This document shows positions 21,972 through 35,500 of a DNA stretch of 64,000 bases, piece after piece (position 1 is the stretch's first letter; every line of letters starts with the position of its first letter). The notes under the pieces were generated by a model, which was given only the letters and a program-made list of their open reading frames with translations, searched no databases and was not told the DNA's origin. Source of the stretch: Diprion similis (Eukaryota; Arthropoda; Insecta; Hymenoptera; Diprionidae); NCBI RefSeq assembly GCF_021155765.1, contig NC_060112.1, positions 6,944,001-7,008,000 of the forward strand. The letters run 5' to 3'. The position numbers were made by a program, and so were the translations under genes.

Positions 21972-24900
21972 CTATGCCACATTGTTAATAGCTTTATCCC
22001 AACCAACGGGAATGTCGTAATATTTCACTTGAAGCTTCAACCATCTATATATTGGTTCATAGTATTCCAGAAACGGTTCGACTCGATAGTTTTTAGCACC
22101 AGTCGCTAAGTAGAGCGGATATTTCCAATTCACGCTGCTTCCGAGCTCCATAAGATGTCTTGAATAAGATATTAGCTCCATAAGATATTTGAAAAAATAG
22201 CATTAAAATCATGCTTATTACTTCCACTTATTATGTTCTCAATATTGAACAAACAAATGAACTAAATAATTATACCATGCGCTCTTCAAACATAATCAGA
22301 TTTGATAACGCACGTTTTTACCGATCCCTGATTCATAAGCCAAAATGATTATTATAATAGGAAATTTATATTTATAATTACCTGCAATCACACTGCGGTG
22401 TAAATTTTTTTATTACTATTTGTTTTTTACCAAGCTATTTTCTATTGTTTTCATAAGTAAAGATGAGGAAAGAAAAGGAAATGGAAAATAAAAATACGTG
22501 AAAAGAAATCATGGTCGAAGAATTTTGTAACACTAACGCCTAATCCAAAATCCCTACATTCTAGTCTATTTCTATTTGAACCAATTTGAAAAAAATACTT
22601 GGGGTTAAACTTACTTCAACTTGTTCCCAGCGTTCTTTGATCCGTAAATATCGCATCTGTGTAAAGGAATATCAAAATTCGGATCGCCAACTTTACCCGT
22701 GACCGCAGCCTCGCACATGCCTTTGAAAATTTGCACTTGCAATATGTAGCCGAGAAAATATCTGTGCGCAGAAAAGAAGAAAAATATGCCAACAAATAAC
22801 ACAAACGATTTATCGTTTTATTATAAATATGTGAATAAAAATACCAGTGATCTCTACACTTGAAAAATACTCACCTAACGTAGGGTGTGTTGTCGGTAAC
22901 GTGAAACTTTGCTGCGGGATCGAAAAAGAAATCCGAGCGAGGTGAAGGCGGCTCGATTCCCTGATACCGTCTCGTTATCGCCCACCAAGCCTCGTTGTAC
23001 TCAGACGATTTTATTTCACCACTGAATACTTTCCATCGCCATTTATCAATGACTAGGCCGTGCGGAAGCTGCGGCACCTTGGATAGAGCTTGTTTTAAAA
23101 GAAACGGCAAATCTGTGAATAAAACAACAACCACGTTTTGCTGGATATCGCTTTGTCCGCAGATTTCAAATAGAAAACTCTATCTGCGCTCCAACCGCGC
23201 TCCCAAGTAGTACATTCTATGAGCCAATAGATGCGAACGAACCACGTCTAGGCGAAGTAGTAAAACCCAAAGTGGCCGGACCTACAGCAACGTAAATTTA
23301 GTTGCCGATAGTCAGGCGCCACGCAATCGTAAGTAGTAATGGCTGGCCTATTCAAACTAGTGGCAGCGGCTGTTACGAACTGCGGGATCTTTCGCGAAAC
23401 ACATTGTGTCAAACTTTCGATCAATGATTTTGTGGGATATAAGATTTATGAGAAAATAGATTAGCAACTATCAGGTAGGTTGACTGACCGACATTCCGTA
23501 GCGGTAAATCTTTCGTGGATCAGACTAATGGTGTACGGCTGGTTGCAAATCGGTGAGTGCATTATGGTTCAGATTTACGAAACTAAGATTTTTATACGCA
23601 ACGTTATACTGACCATCGTCCGGAGTCGAGTCGGAAATGAGTCCAAGCCTGTGCAAATGTTGCGGAGTCATGACACCGTACATCACGGCATCGCCAATTG
23701 CCTCGTGAAATGCTGAATTGGCTCCATCCTACAGTATAAGATCGATTAGCGAGAGATATTTTGTATGAAATAAAAAAATGAAGATTGTTTACGTTCAGCG
23801 GTAATTATTCAATGAATCTCGCCAATCGACAGCAAGCGGACATTTGCCAGAGTATACAGTGTAAATTAATTTCACCATAAATATAGCGGGCTGGTCTTTA
23901 TAAGCCATATAATAGTATATGTGGCCGAGTTCATGATGAATTACGTAAAAGTCTTCGGTGTTAACTTCAGCACAGATGAGTATTCTGAAAAGGAGTAATT
24001 TTCTATTAATTGGTTGGCTCTTTACGGGACAATTGTTACCTTTATACAATCGATTTCCGCCCCATTCACTTACCTATAATCATTGTCTTGATACATGTTA
24101 GCGGCAGTACCGTGACAGGCTATTTCCGATCTGTTTCCTCTCTCGAAAACAGAGTTCTCCCAAAACGAGGAAGTCAGCTGCGGGAGGCCCATTGATACGT
24201 AAAAGTCCTCGGCAAGCTTCACCATCTCCGTAACAGTGACATTCTTTCTCTTCAGAGCGTCCGTAAGGCCACCGTTGTCTTTGGCACTTGGCCAAATAAT
24301 ATCAACGAGAGATTCCCAGTTTTGAGCCCACATGTTCCCTAAAAATGTAAAATCACCAAATTGATTAGATAAGCGAACAAATCCGATGAATCAACCGATC
24401 GATGACCTGACAATGAAATATGGTTCGATAATTATAAGATTCACCTAGCAGATGCGCTGGTATCGGTCCTCGAGGATCAACGATGTCCGGGTATTTTTGA
24501 GCCAATCGAAACCTGGCAACCGCGTGGAGCAGCTCGTAGAGTGGTTCTATTTGCCCGTACAAATCCTCCACCACGTTCTCCAAATCCGGAATTTCCAACT
24601 CCTCGCGCCAGCACTCGCCAATATCGAGGTATCCTGGTTTCCACATGATAGACACAATTATATTTTCGCATATAATACAAGATTCTGGACAGACAAAGAA
24701 ATGAAATCAAAAATTTCAGGTATGTCATCACCGTTATTCCAGGCTCCCTGGTTCTGCAGAGCGACCGAGGTGGTGAAGAGTCCTTTTACTTTGCTCATTT
24801 CGTTCCTCCAGGAAACCCAAGCCCATCGAAGTTCACTTTCGTTTCTAATTTCGCACCGAAAAAAAGAAAATGCAATGTTCAAAAGTTACAGAATATCAGT

Positions 24901-25704
24901 CGAGCTGTCTTAACAACTCATGATTCAAAATCAGTTCACCTTGAGGTAGCAGCGAGCCTCTCGAGTTCAGGTTCTCCGTGATAACATTTCCGCTCGTTGT
25001 ATTCCTCGTTTCTGCAGACCAGAGCGTTGGCGTAGCTGGATGAGAGCTTTTCGAAAATGCTGGTCAATGCTCTGAAACATGAACGACAGCGTTTTTATTT
25101 TCAAACAATCACAGCCAGCTACCGATGTACGGAGAATTACTCGCCTGGCTTGATATGGTGTGTATTTCGGCCCCCTGCAGAGTAGACGAATCATCCTCTT
25201 CTCGGAGAAACCAAGAACATCCGGCTTTCTCCCAAGGTTTTCCATCATGGAACACCAGGTGTTTCGCCAGGTGGTTTTGAACCGTGACATCCCAGCGTTC
25301 AGACTTGAAACCTGCGACGATGGTCTCGTCGCGCTTTGCCATTCCAAAATTGCGGTGGCTCGGTTCAAAACCAGCAGCTCGTCGTTCATTTGTTTCAAAA
25401 GACGCCCGGGATGGTGGTCCTTTTTGCCAGTGAAAGAACTCGAATAAGGACTTTGCATTTCTCCTTCTTTATTTTGGAGATCATGGAAAAAGAAAAATCA
25501 ATTGTGGTAGCCAGAGTTTCGGAGGAAAAGTCCGTCTTTCACGAATTGCTTTAATCAGACTTTTCCATCGCAAGTTTCATTATTATACTCACCGATCGGG
25601 CTGAGTCCGTTGATTATCCCATGCTGCAGGTGATCTTGATCCAAAAACCGGGAGGCGAGCAACAAGTGCAATGAAGAGAAAATAAACCCGGCTGCGAGGA
25701 TCAT
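21972..25704 (-). CDS. Ance: Angiotensin-converting enzyme, secreted single-domain (M2 peptidyl dipeptidase)
   Basis: Zinc metallopeptidase removing C-terminal dipeptides from peptide hormones; in insects it is secreted into haemolymph and reproductive tissue. Exons (minus strand): 25704-25593, 25466-25145, 25071-24940, 24844-24732, 24633-24445, 24338-24074, 23984-23876, 23728-23614, 23112-22875, 22761-22615 and 22158-21972; 642 aa, matching Drosophila Ance in size. A signal peptide occupies residues about 1-19. Zinc ligands are HELGH (H395, H399) and E423 in FHEAIGD, with the family's 24-residue spacing. Substrate and transition-state residues K521, H523, Y530 and Y533 (AKFHV, TPYVRY) and Gln in MWAQNW are kept, so it should be active, unlike several Ance paralogues. 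No C-terminal membrane anchor is seen. The exon 2 donor is GC rather than GT; exon 2's acceptor is the least certain site. Confidence 0.92.
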
Positions 25705-25858
25705 TTTGAACGGACTGGTATATTTCGTCGTTCACTTACACCTTGGCATACTTGAAAATCGCTCTAGTTACGAGCCTCGAGTAAACGAGACGATTTTGTT
25801 GCAATGGTGTCGCTTTCAAAACCTTAAACAAATCAGAACCGGAGCCTCGACTCGAACT

Positions 25859-25870
25859 TCCTTTTATCCC
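25859..25870 (-). promoter_or_regulatory. Possible TATA element for the ACE gene
   Basis: Minus strand GGGATAAAAGG lies about 155-165 bases upstream of the ACE start codon, at a plausible TATA distance from a leader of about 130 bases. The start site is not determined. Confidence 0.3.
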
Positions 25871-27291
25871 GCATTCTCCCGCCCCTTCCCGTCCCGCACC
25901 TGAAGCGCATGCTTCGCCCTGCCACCTGCTACCCATCAGATAACCGACTACGATTTCCTCTGTTCTTTAATTTCGTTCTCTTATTTCCCTCCCCTCCGCA
26001 GACCTTAATCTTTTCCAGAATCACCGCTAAGATTTCGAGTCAATTTATCTATTTTCTATTACTGCACAGTTGATTTTTTAACGAGATGAATGTTTGATTT
26101 TTTCTAGTCCTTCTTTTTTCCACTTTTTTCAGCGGGTCAGCTACGTGGGAGTAAATACTGCCGCAGGATAATTTAATTATAGCCCCCGATGTCGCAGCGG
26201 CTCCCGTCGCGATTCGTATATCTTAGGACGGGGCTCAAAAGGGATCAGAACAAATTGAGAGAAAGAGCGTATTCTCGTCCTCTGGAGGGCATTTATTGCG
26301 CGACATTCCTTGAATAACAAAGGTCGCTCCTTCTACCTGGTATATAGAGTAGATGAGAAGGAGAACGGAGAGCTGGAAAGCCTTACTCTTCTCGCACGGT
26401 GTGTGTTTCTCCACCCGGACTTAATTACACAAAACGTATATACACGTTAAATTGTTTCGTTGACTATTAAAGGTATATAAGAAAGTGAAAGAAAGAAAAA
26501 AAAAAAGCAAAAACGAAGAATTAATTTATCTAGAAGCCAAGCCGCAGCTGATTTGCGGGGCGCGTTGTTAACACCAGGTATAAGGTATCGCTATACGGGA
26601 TAATAAAATTTGATTTTAATTAAAATTTATCAGTATAAACAGAGCGGTGATGCGTTTTTAATGTCACGTTGACAAGATTAGATTCCTACCACTCTAGCGC
26701 CAGGATTAACTTGGTCACACGTGTAAACACATGTATTGATAATATTTTATCAACGAATGCTTTCACTTCCAGGAATAAATGCACCTTCCAGATGAGATGA
26801 TTCCACCGTATAAAAGATTACCCGGCTACTGTCCGATGATTCAGTGATATTTACGAAATAATTGAATAAATACTAAATACGAAAGATTCGCCGAGAAGTA
26901 GAATACCTATCAAATTACCTCAACCAGCCAATATTTGCGAAAGGAAAATTGGCGTCGCGCTTCTCGCCTCTCGGTTTCGTTGTCTTGTTTAAAATACATT
27001 CTATTCGAAACGAACAGCAATGTATTCAAATTTCTTACAAGAACCTTTTCCATCTGAATTTAAAAAAAAATTCATTATAGATTTTGAAGGTGATGCAATT
27101 AGGTGCTGGAAAAAGAGCAGTAAATTAAAGAATGAACAATGTATCAACGATTGATATCGGAGACACAAGATCATTTTTACGACCTTGCTAGATTTTTACG
27201 ATCGTGACACAACCTTTCTAATCTCACAAAGTGATCTGTGCGTATGGTATAAACGTTTCATTTTATCACCTGAGGATCGATGGGAGAGGGA

Positions 27292-27298
27292 TTTATAA
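27292..27298 (+). promoter_or_regulatory. Possible TATA element for the small secreted-protein gene
   Basis: TTTATAA within GGGATTTATAACC stands about 155 bases before the chosen start codon at 27,453. Another TATAAA lies at about 27,248. Either could serve. Confidence 0.3.
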
Positions 27299-27452
27299 CC
27301 AGTTCGTGCAAAAACAAAGATCCGACTTCGTGCCTCTCGATGATTGTTAAATTGTTCGTTTGCCAAATATCGATTTGAAGTTGCAGCCTTTATACAATAT
27401 CAAACGATACGAACCCGTTAACCTGATAAAAATCAACGACCAATATGAGGAA

Positions 27453-28285
27453 ATGCGGATGCTTCTCGTCTGCAGTGTATTATCGATTGTAACGTACTCG
27501 GGGAGTTCGGAAAATGAAGAAGATCGAGTGCAAACAATCGAGATGAACGATTTCCCTGCGGCGCAGGAAAGATCAGGTAAAAGTTTCGGAGCCCGGTAAA
27601 ATTCCCACAATAACCGTGCGACTAAAGCGTCTATTGCATTTCAGACAAACTGCAGGTTAAAAAAAGTATCGTTCACGATTCAGGGGACCGGATATCGCTA
27701 GCTTCGCGGCCCTTTCGGTGGTCAGATCGCCCCTACGGCATGAGAGAAGGGCGACTGCGGCTCGACTTTTCACGACCAGGTTTGAACGGCTCTCATTCGA
27801 ACTTCCGCGGTTCGGCAGAGCTGGTGACGGGTTCGTGGGGCCTGAATCAACCGGAAGTGGCCGGGGACTGGTTGCCGGTGACGATCGCGGAGGAACCAGA
27901 ACCGACGACGACGTCAAAGAAGGTCGGCTTCTTCAAGGGGATCCAGGACTTCTTCAGGAATTCGTTTCACGCCGGAAATACGACACCGCCTCTCCGTTCG
28001 ACGACCGCGATCCCGATGGTGGATCCCCGGTTTCTGGGAATCCAGCTGCAGCCGCATCTAACCCCTTTCCAGTCCAGAGAAAATCCGCTTCTCGAAGGCC
28101 ACGACGCTACTTTCAACCTCCGTATCAAGGCAGTCGCGATTCCTCAACCTCTGCGAGGAATCCCGCTGAAGGGAAAAAGCCTCAAAAACGTGGGTGAAAC
28201 TGGATTACTCCGTGCGAAAAGAAGGCCAAGTTTCGATATCGGGAAAAGGAGATTTCGCCGGGTGAAAAAACACGGAATTTATTAA
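27453..28285 (+). CDS. Small secreted basic protein of unknown function
   Basis: Two exons, 27453-27576 and 27645-28285, joined in phase give 254 aa. The start at 27,453 was preferred over an in-frame ATG at 27,360 because it opens directly into a signal peptide (MRMLLVCSVLSIVTYSG). I do not recognise a family. Visible features are an acidic stretch after the signal peptide (ENEEDRV), a Trp/Arg segment (RPFRWSDRPYG), a helix-like KKVGFFKGIQDFFRNSF, and a strongly basic C-terminus (KRRPSFDIGKRRFRRVKKHG). No cysteine lies beyond the signal peptide, so it has no disulfide fold. Dibasic sites near the C-terminus could be processed. It lies 1.2 kb upstream of the giant gene on the same strand; any link between them is speculative. 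Confidence 0.7.
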
Positions 28286-29491
28286 CCATTTTTCAAACTT
28301 ACTTGCGTAATTGCCAATTTCCAAAGTTGATACTGATTGTTTTTACGGCAAATATATTAGGTAATACACGCTATGTTTGATGGATGGAATAACCGCTTAT
28401 TACAATATACAAATTAGAATTATTGTTTTGGAAAATTAAGTATGCTGAAAAACGAAATGAAATAATAGTAGTAATAATGATGATATTAATAATAACAAAT
28501 CTTTTATGTACAGTGAAAATAACGAGTGGAATTGATTTTCGAATATTGTTATATAACGGCAACCAATTATTGCTCGTATCTCTGGGTCTGCTGATCCGCG
28601 TGTATTTTCTTTGGTTTCCGGCCATTATCGTCTGACCTCTTGTAGCTTTGAAGTGGGGATTCCCATCCTTCGACTTCGTATATAACCAGCAGCTATTATC
28701 TCGTCCAGCATTGAGGGGCTTGGATGAAGAGAGTTTTATTGTATGACTTCTTTCTCAATTTTCTTCAGTTAATAATATTGTGACTAGACTGTACAGATGA
28801 AATTCGAAAAGATGTAAATCAAATTATAGAAGCTTACAACAAGACACTATACTTCAAAGACTTTAATAAATCGTATGAAAAATTTTTGGAAAACGATTAA
28901 CGATGCAATACCTTTTATCAGTGCGAAGTTAGATACATGCCGAAGAAGAAGGGAAGCAAGGAAGTTGGCCGAAGATGAAATTTCGTAGTTCTTTTTACCT
29001 CGAACGAAACTGAATCGACCTGTCAAAAAAAGATAAAAAAAACAAACAAACATTGGAAGTGACACGAGTGTTACTCGGCAAACAGAGCGACCATATTTTA
29101 TCAAGTAAAATTTAATAAGAGGTTTAATTTACACAGGGATACAGCTATACACATACATACTGGACTTGGTGATCGAGGAGCGATCGTAGTTATTTAGAAA
29201 TACATATAATATATATATACACATTTATTTATTTTTATTTATTTATCTACTGTTTCTTTCTTTTCATCTAAATGATAATCGTGGAGTGGGGTGAAAATAC
29301 CGCATGGTCAGCGATCATCGAACAAACGTATTTTTTAAATTCTTTTCTAACAACTGTATACTGAATCTGTGTATTGCCATAAGCGTGGATAAAACGGAAG
29401 GCGAGAAAAAAAAAGTTAAGTAGACATCATTAAACGGAAAACACGACGTCGAATTTTATACTATGACGAATGACATCGGCTACGCGGGCAA
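28286..29491. other. Spacer upstream of the giant gene
   Basis: AT-rich. Holds the presumed 3' end of the small secreted-protein gene and the promoter/leader of the giant gene. A low-complexity AT block with ATATATAC and TTTATTTATTT runs lies at about 29,205-29,252. Short open frames on both strands look like chance. Further non-coding or coding upstream exons of the giant gene cannot be excluded. Confidence 0.5.
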
Positions 29492-29514
29492 ATGCGATAT
29501 CACGTAATATACGG
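29492..29514 (+). other. First coding exon of the giant gene (signal peptide start)
   Basis: ATGCGATATCACGTAATATA begins seven codons and two bases, followed by donor GTGAGT at 29,515. The acceptor TTTTACAG ends at 29,597, an 83-base intron. The joined reading gives a short hydrophobic run (VIYGVLYTIMYVA) that fits a signal peptide. An unspliced alternative starts at 29,470 in the same downstream frame but gives a polar N-terminus. Confidence 0.55.
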
Positions 29515-32500
29515 GTGAGTAATCATGATCGGTCCAGTTACATCCGCATTAATTTTTCTCTTAACGGTGAACATATATTTTCCGAACAATTTTACAGTGT
29601 GCTTTATACTATAATGTACGTTGCTCGAGGATCCGGGGACTACGAAACACTCGGTGGTATAACGTCGTCAGGAAATATCGAGAGATCCCTGATATCGTAT
29701 GAGGGTGAAGACGAAGTCCTGGGCCCGACCGCCTCGAAGCTGTGCTGCTTGGATGACAGAAGATCACGTGAGTACGAAAGGGATACCGAGTACGCCGGTC
29801 AAATTCACAGATACAACAACAGGAGAAAGCGGGGTGTTGAAAGTCCCCGTAAAGCACTGCGTCGAGCGCGTAGAAGGTACGGAAAGAAACCGCGACACAA
29901 AGCGAAGCACCGAAAGGGTGGTAAAAGGAAAAAAATCCATCACGAGAAACGCGATGACGCGGAGAAAATGATCATCGACAGTGACAGAACATTCACGCCG
30001 GATTCTGCGAGGTACAGATTCGATAAAAAAGACGAACTGTTCGCTGCCGGAGAAAGTGGAGAACCCAAAAGTCCGTTGAACGATGAAAAACAGGTGGAAA
30101 AACGCGCTGCAAATACAACGATAAAACCGATCACCAAGTTTCTAAAGCGAAAAGCTGCCACACCTCGACATACGGCGATCAGGAACGAGAAATCGATTTC
30201 GGATGACGAGCAAAGACTGCAGAGAGCTTACACAGCCGGTTTCGACGTAGGCATCCCGGAGGGTCAGGGATTTTCCGAAGGTTCGCTCGGTTCCTGGAAC
30301 GCGATCGGGAAATACCCGGGAGAAAGTTACCCGGTTGGTGAGCTAGCCTACATTTTGCCGTATCTGCCGACGCTAAATCTGGAGACAGTAACCGAGGAGA
30401 CGTTGAATCAAAGATATCCGAATCAAGGGGTGGTGCATGAGCCGCAGTCCCCGGAGCTGGCCCAGAACGTGAGCTTGGTGAACGTTTCCACAGAGGCTAC
30501 AAAGATCGAGGTCAAAACGACAACTCTGGCTCAAGTACAGAGCGCGATTCAATCCGTGCTGTCGAAGCCGCTTCAGGAGGCGATTAACGGCACAAAAAGT
30601 TACGTGGTCAACTTCGGCATTTCTCAGATCCCAAGCCGTGATCAGGCCCCTGATTCCGTGGCCTCGCCAAAGCCGCCGAGCGCCGGTCCCAACGTCGAGG
30701 TAAATGTGAAGGCCAAATTCCAGCCACCGTCGGCCCGCCGCCCCCAAAGCGGAGTCCGATACCTTCCAAATGCTCGGGGCCCCGGAAATCCATTCAGTCC
30801 AGTGCCCGTCCCTCTTCAATACCTTCCGGCGCAGTACAACAGCTACAAGCCGCTGGGTCAGAGTGATCTGGAAGATCAGGCCAAATTCAAGCGAGGATTT
30901 CGGCTGGTTCCATTGCCGCAGAACATCTATGCTCTCGGAGCCGACGACCAGAAAACCGGCGATAGTGCCCAGTGGAGATCGAAACTGAAGAACCAGGAGA
31001 AGGACGAAAAGACGTCGGCCATGCTTTCCTTTAAGGCCCACATGCACCACCGTGTTCAGGACATCGGAAAGCCCTTTTTGCGGTACGGCCAGCCACCGTA
31101 CACACCGATTTACGGAAACCAGGAACCCACTGACCCTTTGAACATCATCGACAACTCTTCGGTAGGGTCGCTGGGTTATGGTAAAGTCGACCCGGTTTTG
31201 TTTTATCCCGGTCAATGGTCGGATGGAGTTGCACCGGGAATGCAATACGTTCCAAACCCTTACAGATTGGAGCAAGCGGAAAGTGTCGGGCCTGAAGGGT
31301 ACGACGATCATCCGGTGGCGAACTTTGTGCCTGGAGTCACTGTCGACAATCCGACACTGCAACGGCCTCCGCTTCAGGATCAAAGTGGGCAGAAAGAGCG
31401 ATCATTTTCGACGGTTATAAAACCGCTCACTAACGAACTGCAGAAGTTACTGGCGACCATTAAGCTGGTGAACAGAGATTTGATGGTCAGCGAGAAAAAA
31501 CGATCTCTTGAAAATGAGTCCAATTCCACGGTGAAAACAAACGCCACGGTGTCATTGAGGATAAAGAGGACCGATTTGGGAAAGGAGATTTCTGCCGATC
31601 GCGATGTCAAGGTCGATGACGTTCTGGAGAAATTGAAGGTCACCGAATCACCCCAGGTAAAGATACGAAAATTTTTGGTCGAGGTCAACACGGAGCGAGA
31701 CACTGACCAGGAAAATACGTCGAAGACACGGGTTCCGGATCTTTACGCCAATGATCGCAAGTTCGAGGAGAAAGTTGACATGGAGAAGAAACTGTACGAA
31801 AAGACTAAAGTCGACAACACCGAACGGGATTCGCCGATTCCGGAACACGTAACCACAACCAGCTCTGAAAGTTTGAAAGCAACAGTGCAAGCAAAGACTG
31901 ACGGGACCCCGAAGAGCTTGGAGATAACTAGCGTGGACAAGAATTCACCGACAAATCGAGATACGACACCAGCCGCTGACGCGTCGACAACGGAAGGACC
32001 AGAAACCTCATTAATCGCGATGATGACCATGGGGTCAGAAAACGATTCAACGACTGTACCGCCACCGGTGTCAGTGCAAGAGTTAAATGATCATGGAACT
32101 CCAGTAGCAGGTTCACCGGGTGAAATTAGGAACGGTTCAGAACCGACGACGAAGTCAATGCCAACGGATACTACTCCACGGTTGACGACTGTCGATAAAA
32201 GCGGAGAACACAGCACAGCGGCGAAAAGTGGAACCAGCGGGAAAAATACGACTTGGCACATTGCGGTGGACAGGCAGACGATAGTTAGCATGGTCTCTCA
32301 GCTTGGTACTAGTCCCACAACTGCAATTTCCGGTGAAACAATTGGTACGGGATCCACCGAGGCATCTTACACCTCGACGTCAAGTGGCTCGTCGGCTGTG
32401 GAAGGTCATGAGAATCTGGTTCACCCATTGACTGGATCAGAAGATTTTGACGAACGCGAAGATGAACGGTATGACAAGTTACTGGCTGAGATAAAACGCA

Positions 32501-35500
32501 TCGAGGCTGAGATGGAAGAGATGCAGGATGATGGTGAGAATGATCAAGCTGTTGATGAGAGATCAGCTCGTGACGTCGTAGAAGCTTACGATGACTGGGA
32601 CTCTCAGAGAACGATGGAAAGTCACGATTACGAAAATAACGAAGGTGGTGATAATCGTGAATCGGAGAAACAAAACTCACCAGCTGTGAACAAGATCAGT
32701 GCGAGAATAAGCAGAGGACCTGTGAAAAAGAAGCACAATTCCGATCCAGGGGAGAGACAGATGAAAAATAGCAAATCCACACCAGTGTCGAAGGGAACGC
32801 AGGCCATAAAAGGTCGCAAAGTTAGCGCTACGACTGAAAACAAAAGTCCGTTAAAAAAGCGTGCAAATGGCAGGCGAAGAACGGTAGAGCAAACATCGAA
32901 AGGTACGAGGAAGGGGATTAACGTCAATAATAATGCGAAAAAAAGGCACTTCAAGCGTCAGGAAAATCGAGTGGCTAATTATCAAAGACGAATACAGTCC
33001 GCAGTTCCGGAAGATGAAGCGGAAGATGATTGCGAATCGGAAATTCGAAGTTCTGGTAGGAAGCTGTCGACCGTTGACGAGGCGCTCAAGTTCATACAGC
33101 GCAACCTAAGCTCGGACCGAGACCCATTTGAACGACCAATTTTGTGGGCTAGGAACGGAAAAGTGCCTCGACAACGACACGTGGATTTAAAAAGACGTTT
33201 CAGTGGTAGAACGACCCCTTTTAAGTATCGGGAAAAACCATTCACACCTCCTGAAAGACGGAGTAAATCACTCACGCGTTCTACAAAGGGTGGAGAATCT
33301 GAGAATTTGGTGAATAGGATTATCCTTAATCCTTACCTTCCAATCGTGGCGAATACTGAGATCAACTTGAAGGTGCATGAGACTGGTTCCAACGAAGCGT
33401 CGAAAAGTGTTCCTAAAAACTCTAAGACACCGGAGGACACCTTGAAACAGGAAAAAGCAGGTTACAATAGTCCAGGCTACGTAAGACTGGGTAGAAAGTT
33501 GAAATCCGTCGAAGAGATTGCTCAGCCAGAGGAGATAAGGATCGAGGAAATTCAGAGGCCAGTACACCGGAAGCTGAAAGCATTGGATTACAACGTTTCG
33601 AGCTTTCATGACGATTTTGCGACGCGAAAGGAGTCGAATTATGTAAACTCGGGTGATCGAAATTTACAGTATTATGACAACCTTGACGAATACTTTCTAC
33701 CTTTTGAGGATCTCCAGAATCTCGATCTGCACAGGGTAGTCGGGCTCGAACCAGCTGATTCCGGTGTAATTGTGCACCGGGAAAAAGTTAGGAATAAAAG
33801 GCAGCCGGAAGTACGAGACGCCGAAAGTAAAACGACCGCTAAAACTGCTGGGTTCAACGGTTTAGATCCGCAAGTGCGTGGGGACGAGAAAATCAGTTTT
33901 AAAACTGAAAGTATGGAAAATGAAGCCAACAAAGACAATAGTGATGGTCTAAATCACGGTGAACACAATGCGGAGAATGATGACGAGGAAAAAAAGTTTG
34001 CCTACGAAGACAGCAACGGCAGTCCGAGTTACGGAGATTATAGCGAATACGATCAGGTACATGAAGTTGGGGCCACGCCAGACAACCGAGAGAAGGGCGA
34101 GATAACTACGGTAAAAACGTCAAGCGAAAATATTATCGCTGCATCGAACACCAGTTCCAAGTCACCGATTACCAAAACGACGGCAAAAATCAGCACGAAG
34201 CAGACAGCAAACAGTACTGAATCCAAAACGACGAGCAAGCCATTCGGCGGAACTTCAACCACGTTGAGTAGCACCGACATAGAAATTGAACTGGAATCTA
34301 CAACTCAGATTACCGCTAAGACTGCCGAGAAAACCACCAGATCGGAGGTTACTACTAGAAGCACAATTGACACGGCAAATGCAAAGGTAAAAAATAAAAC
34401 TGAATTGGTAACTGCAGTGACGAATGCATCCACAATTCAAAGTAAACCTGAAGTACTATCGAGCGATGAAACATTAGTACCGGAGTTCAATTCTTCAGAG
34501 ACTATGACAACTGCGGGACTTCAATTAGAATCTGGATTTACGACTGTGACGACAATGTCCAGCAAAAAAAAAACTGCAGGATTGGAAACTACGTATAAAA
34601 TGGGAAATGAATTGAGTTTCACCACCCAAATTGAAAGTACAACGAGTACGATTGGATTCCAATTAGCGCCTGAAACAACAACGCAAAATTTCTCGCTTTC
34701 AAGCGATGCAACAACTTTGCCTGAAATTCCATTTATATGGAGTGAAAAACCTAAAACTAGAAGCGATAGTACAACGGTCTCGGAGATTATAGTGATACCG
34801 GAATTGACAAACATTGAGCCAAAATTCATGCCTGATAGTACAAAAGCAGTCATAGATTCGACTGCAGAATTCAAACTGACCTATGAATCTAGTTCCGAAT
34901 CTACACCTGAGAAAATGGGTGAATTCACACTTGCAGCACAGACGACTACCGAGTTGATTGTCACCGAAGACAAGAGTTCAACCGAATTTATTCAGGCAAC
35001 AACTGAGTCTCAAGTAAATTTGAACATGACTGTGGCGTCAGAACTTTCAACTGAAAGTACGAACGAACTAATCCACTCAACTGCTCCCATCTCTAAATCT
35101 TATGAGGCATTCGAGACAACTACTACCATACTCAGCAGTCCAGAAAGTACAACAAACCCAGAAACTTCGATGGGAATAACGAACAGTGACGTACAAATCA
35201 CGTCTGAGTTAACAACAAAAATGTCAACTTCGACCGAAGAAAGTACCACGTCAAAATTGAGTTCATCAGAGATAGCAGAGCTAGAGAATACTAGACAAAG
35301 TACGAAAGAGTCTGAAGCACCAACGACTGCGATCTTAACGACTGCAGAACAAACGCCTGAAACTGAAATTACGTCTCAGAAAATGAGTAAATCTACATTC
35401 CCAGTAAACGCAGCGACCGACTTGATAATCACAGAAGAAAAAAGTATGACCGAATTTTATCAGCAAACGAGTGAGTCAAATGTGAATTCGAAAACGATAG

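Larger units (their letters stand above)
25705..27452. other. Head-to-head spacer between ACE and the small secreted-protein gene
   Basis: Contains presumed promoters of both divergent genes. I see short A-rich and pyrimidine-rich runs (for example near 26,490-26,510) but no coding exon, RNA gene or repeat worth naming. Confidence 0.5.

Noticed and set aside
24452-25554. Plus-strand frames of 70-153 codons
   Set aside because: They overlie ACE exons on the opposite strand, which carry conserved family motifs.
29521-29610. ATG at 29,526 opening a hydrophobic frame (MIGPVTSALIFLL) as an alternative signal peptide for the giant gene
   Set aside because: The frame stops within 30 codons and no splice of reasonable length joins it to the giant frame; the exon at 29,492 fits better.
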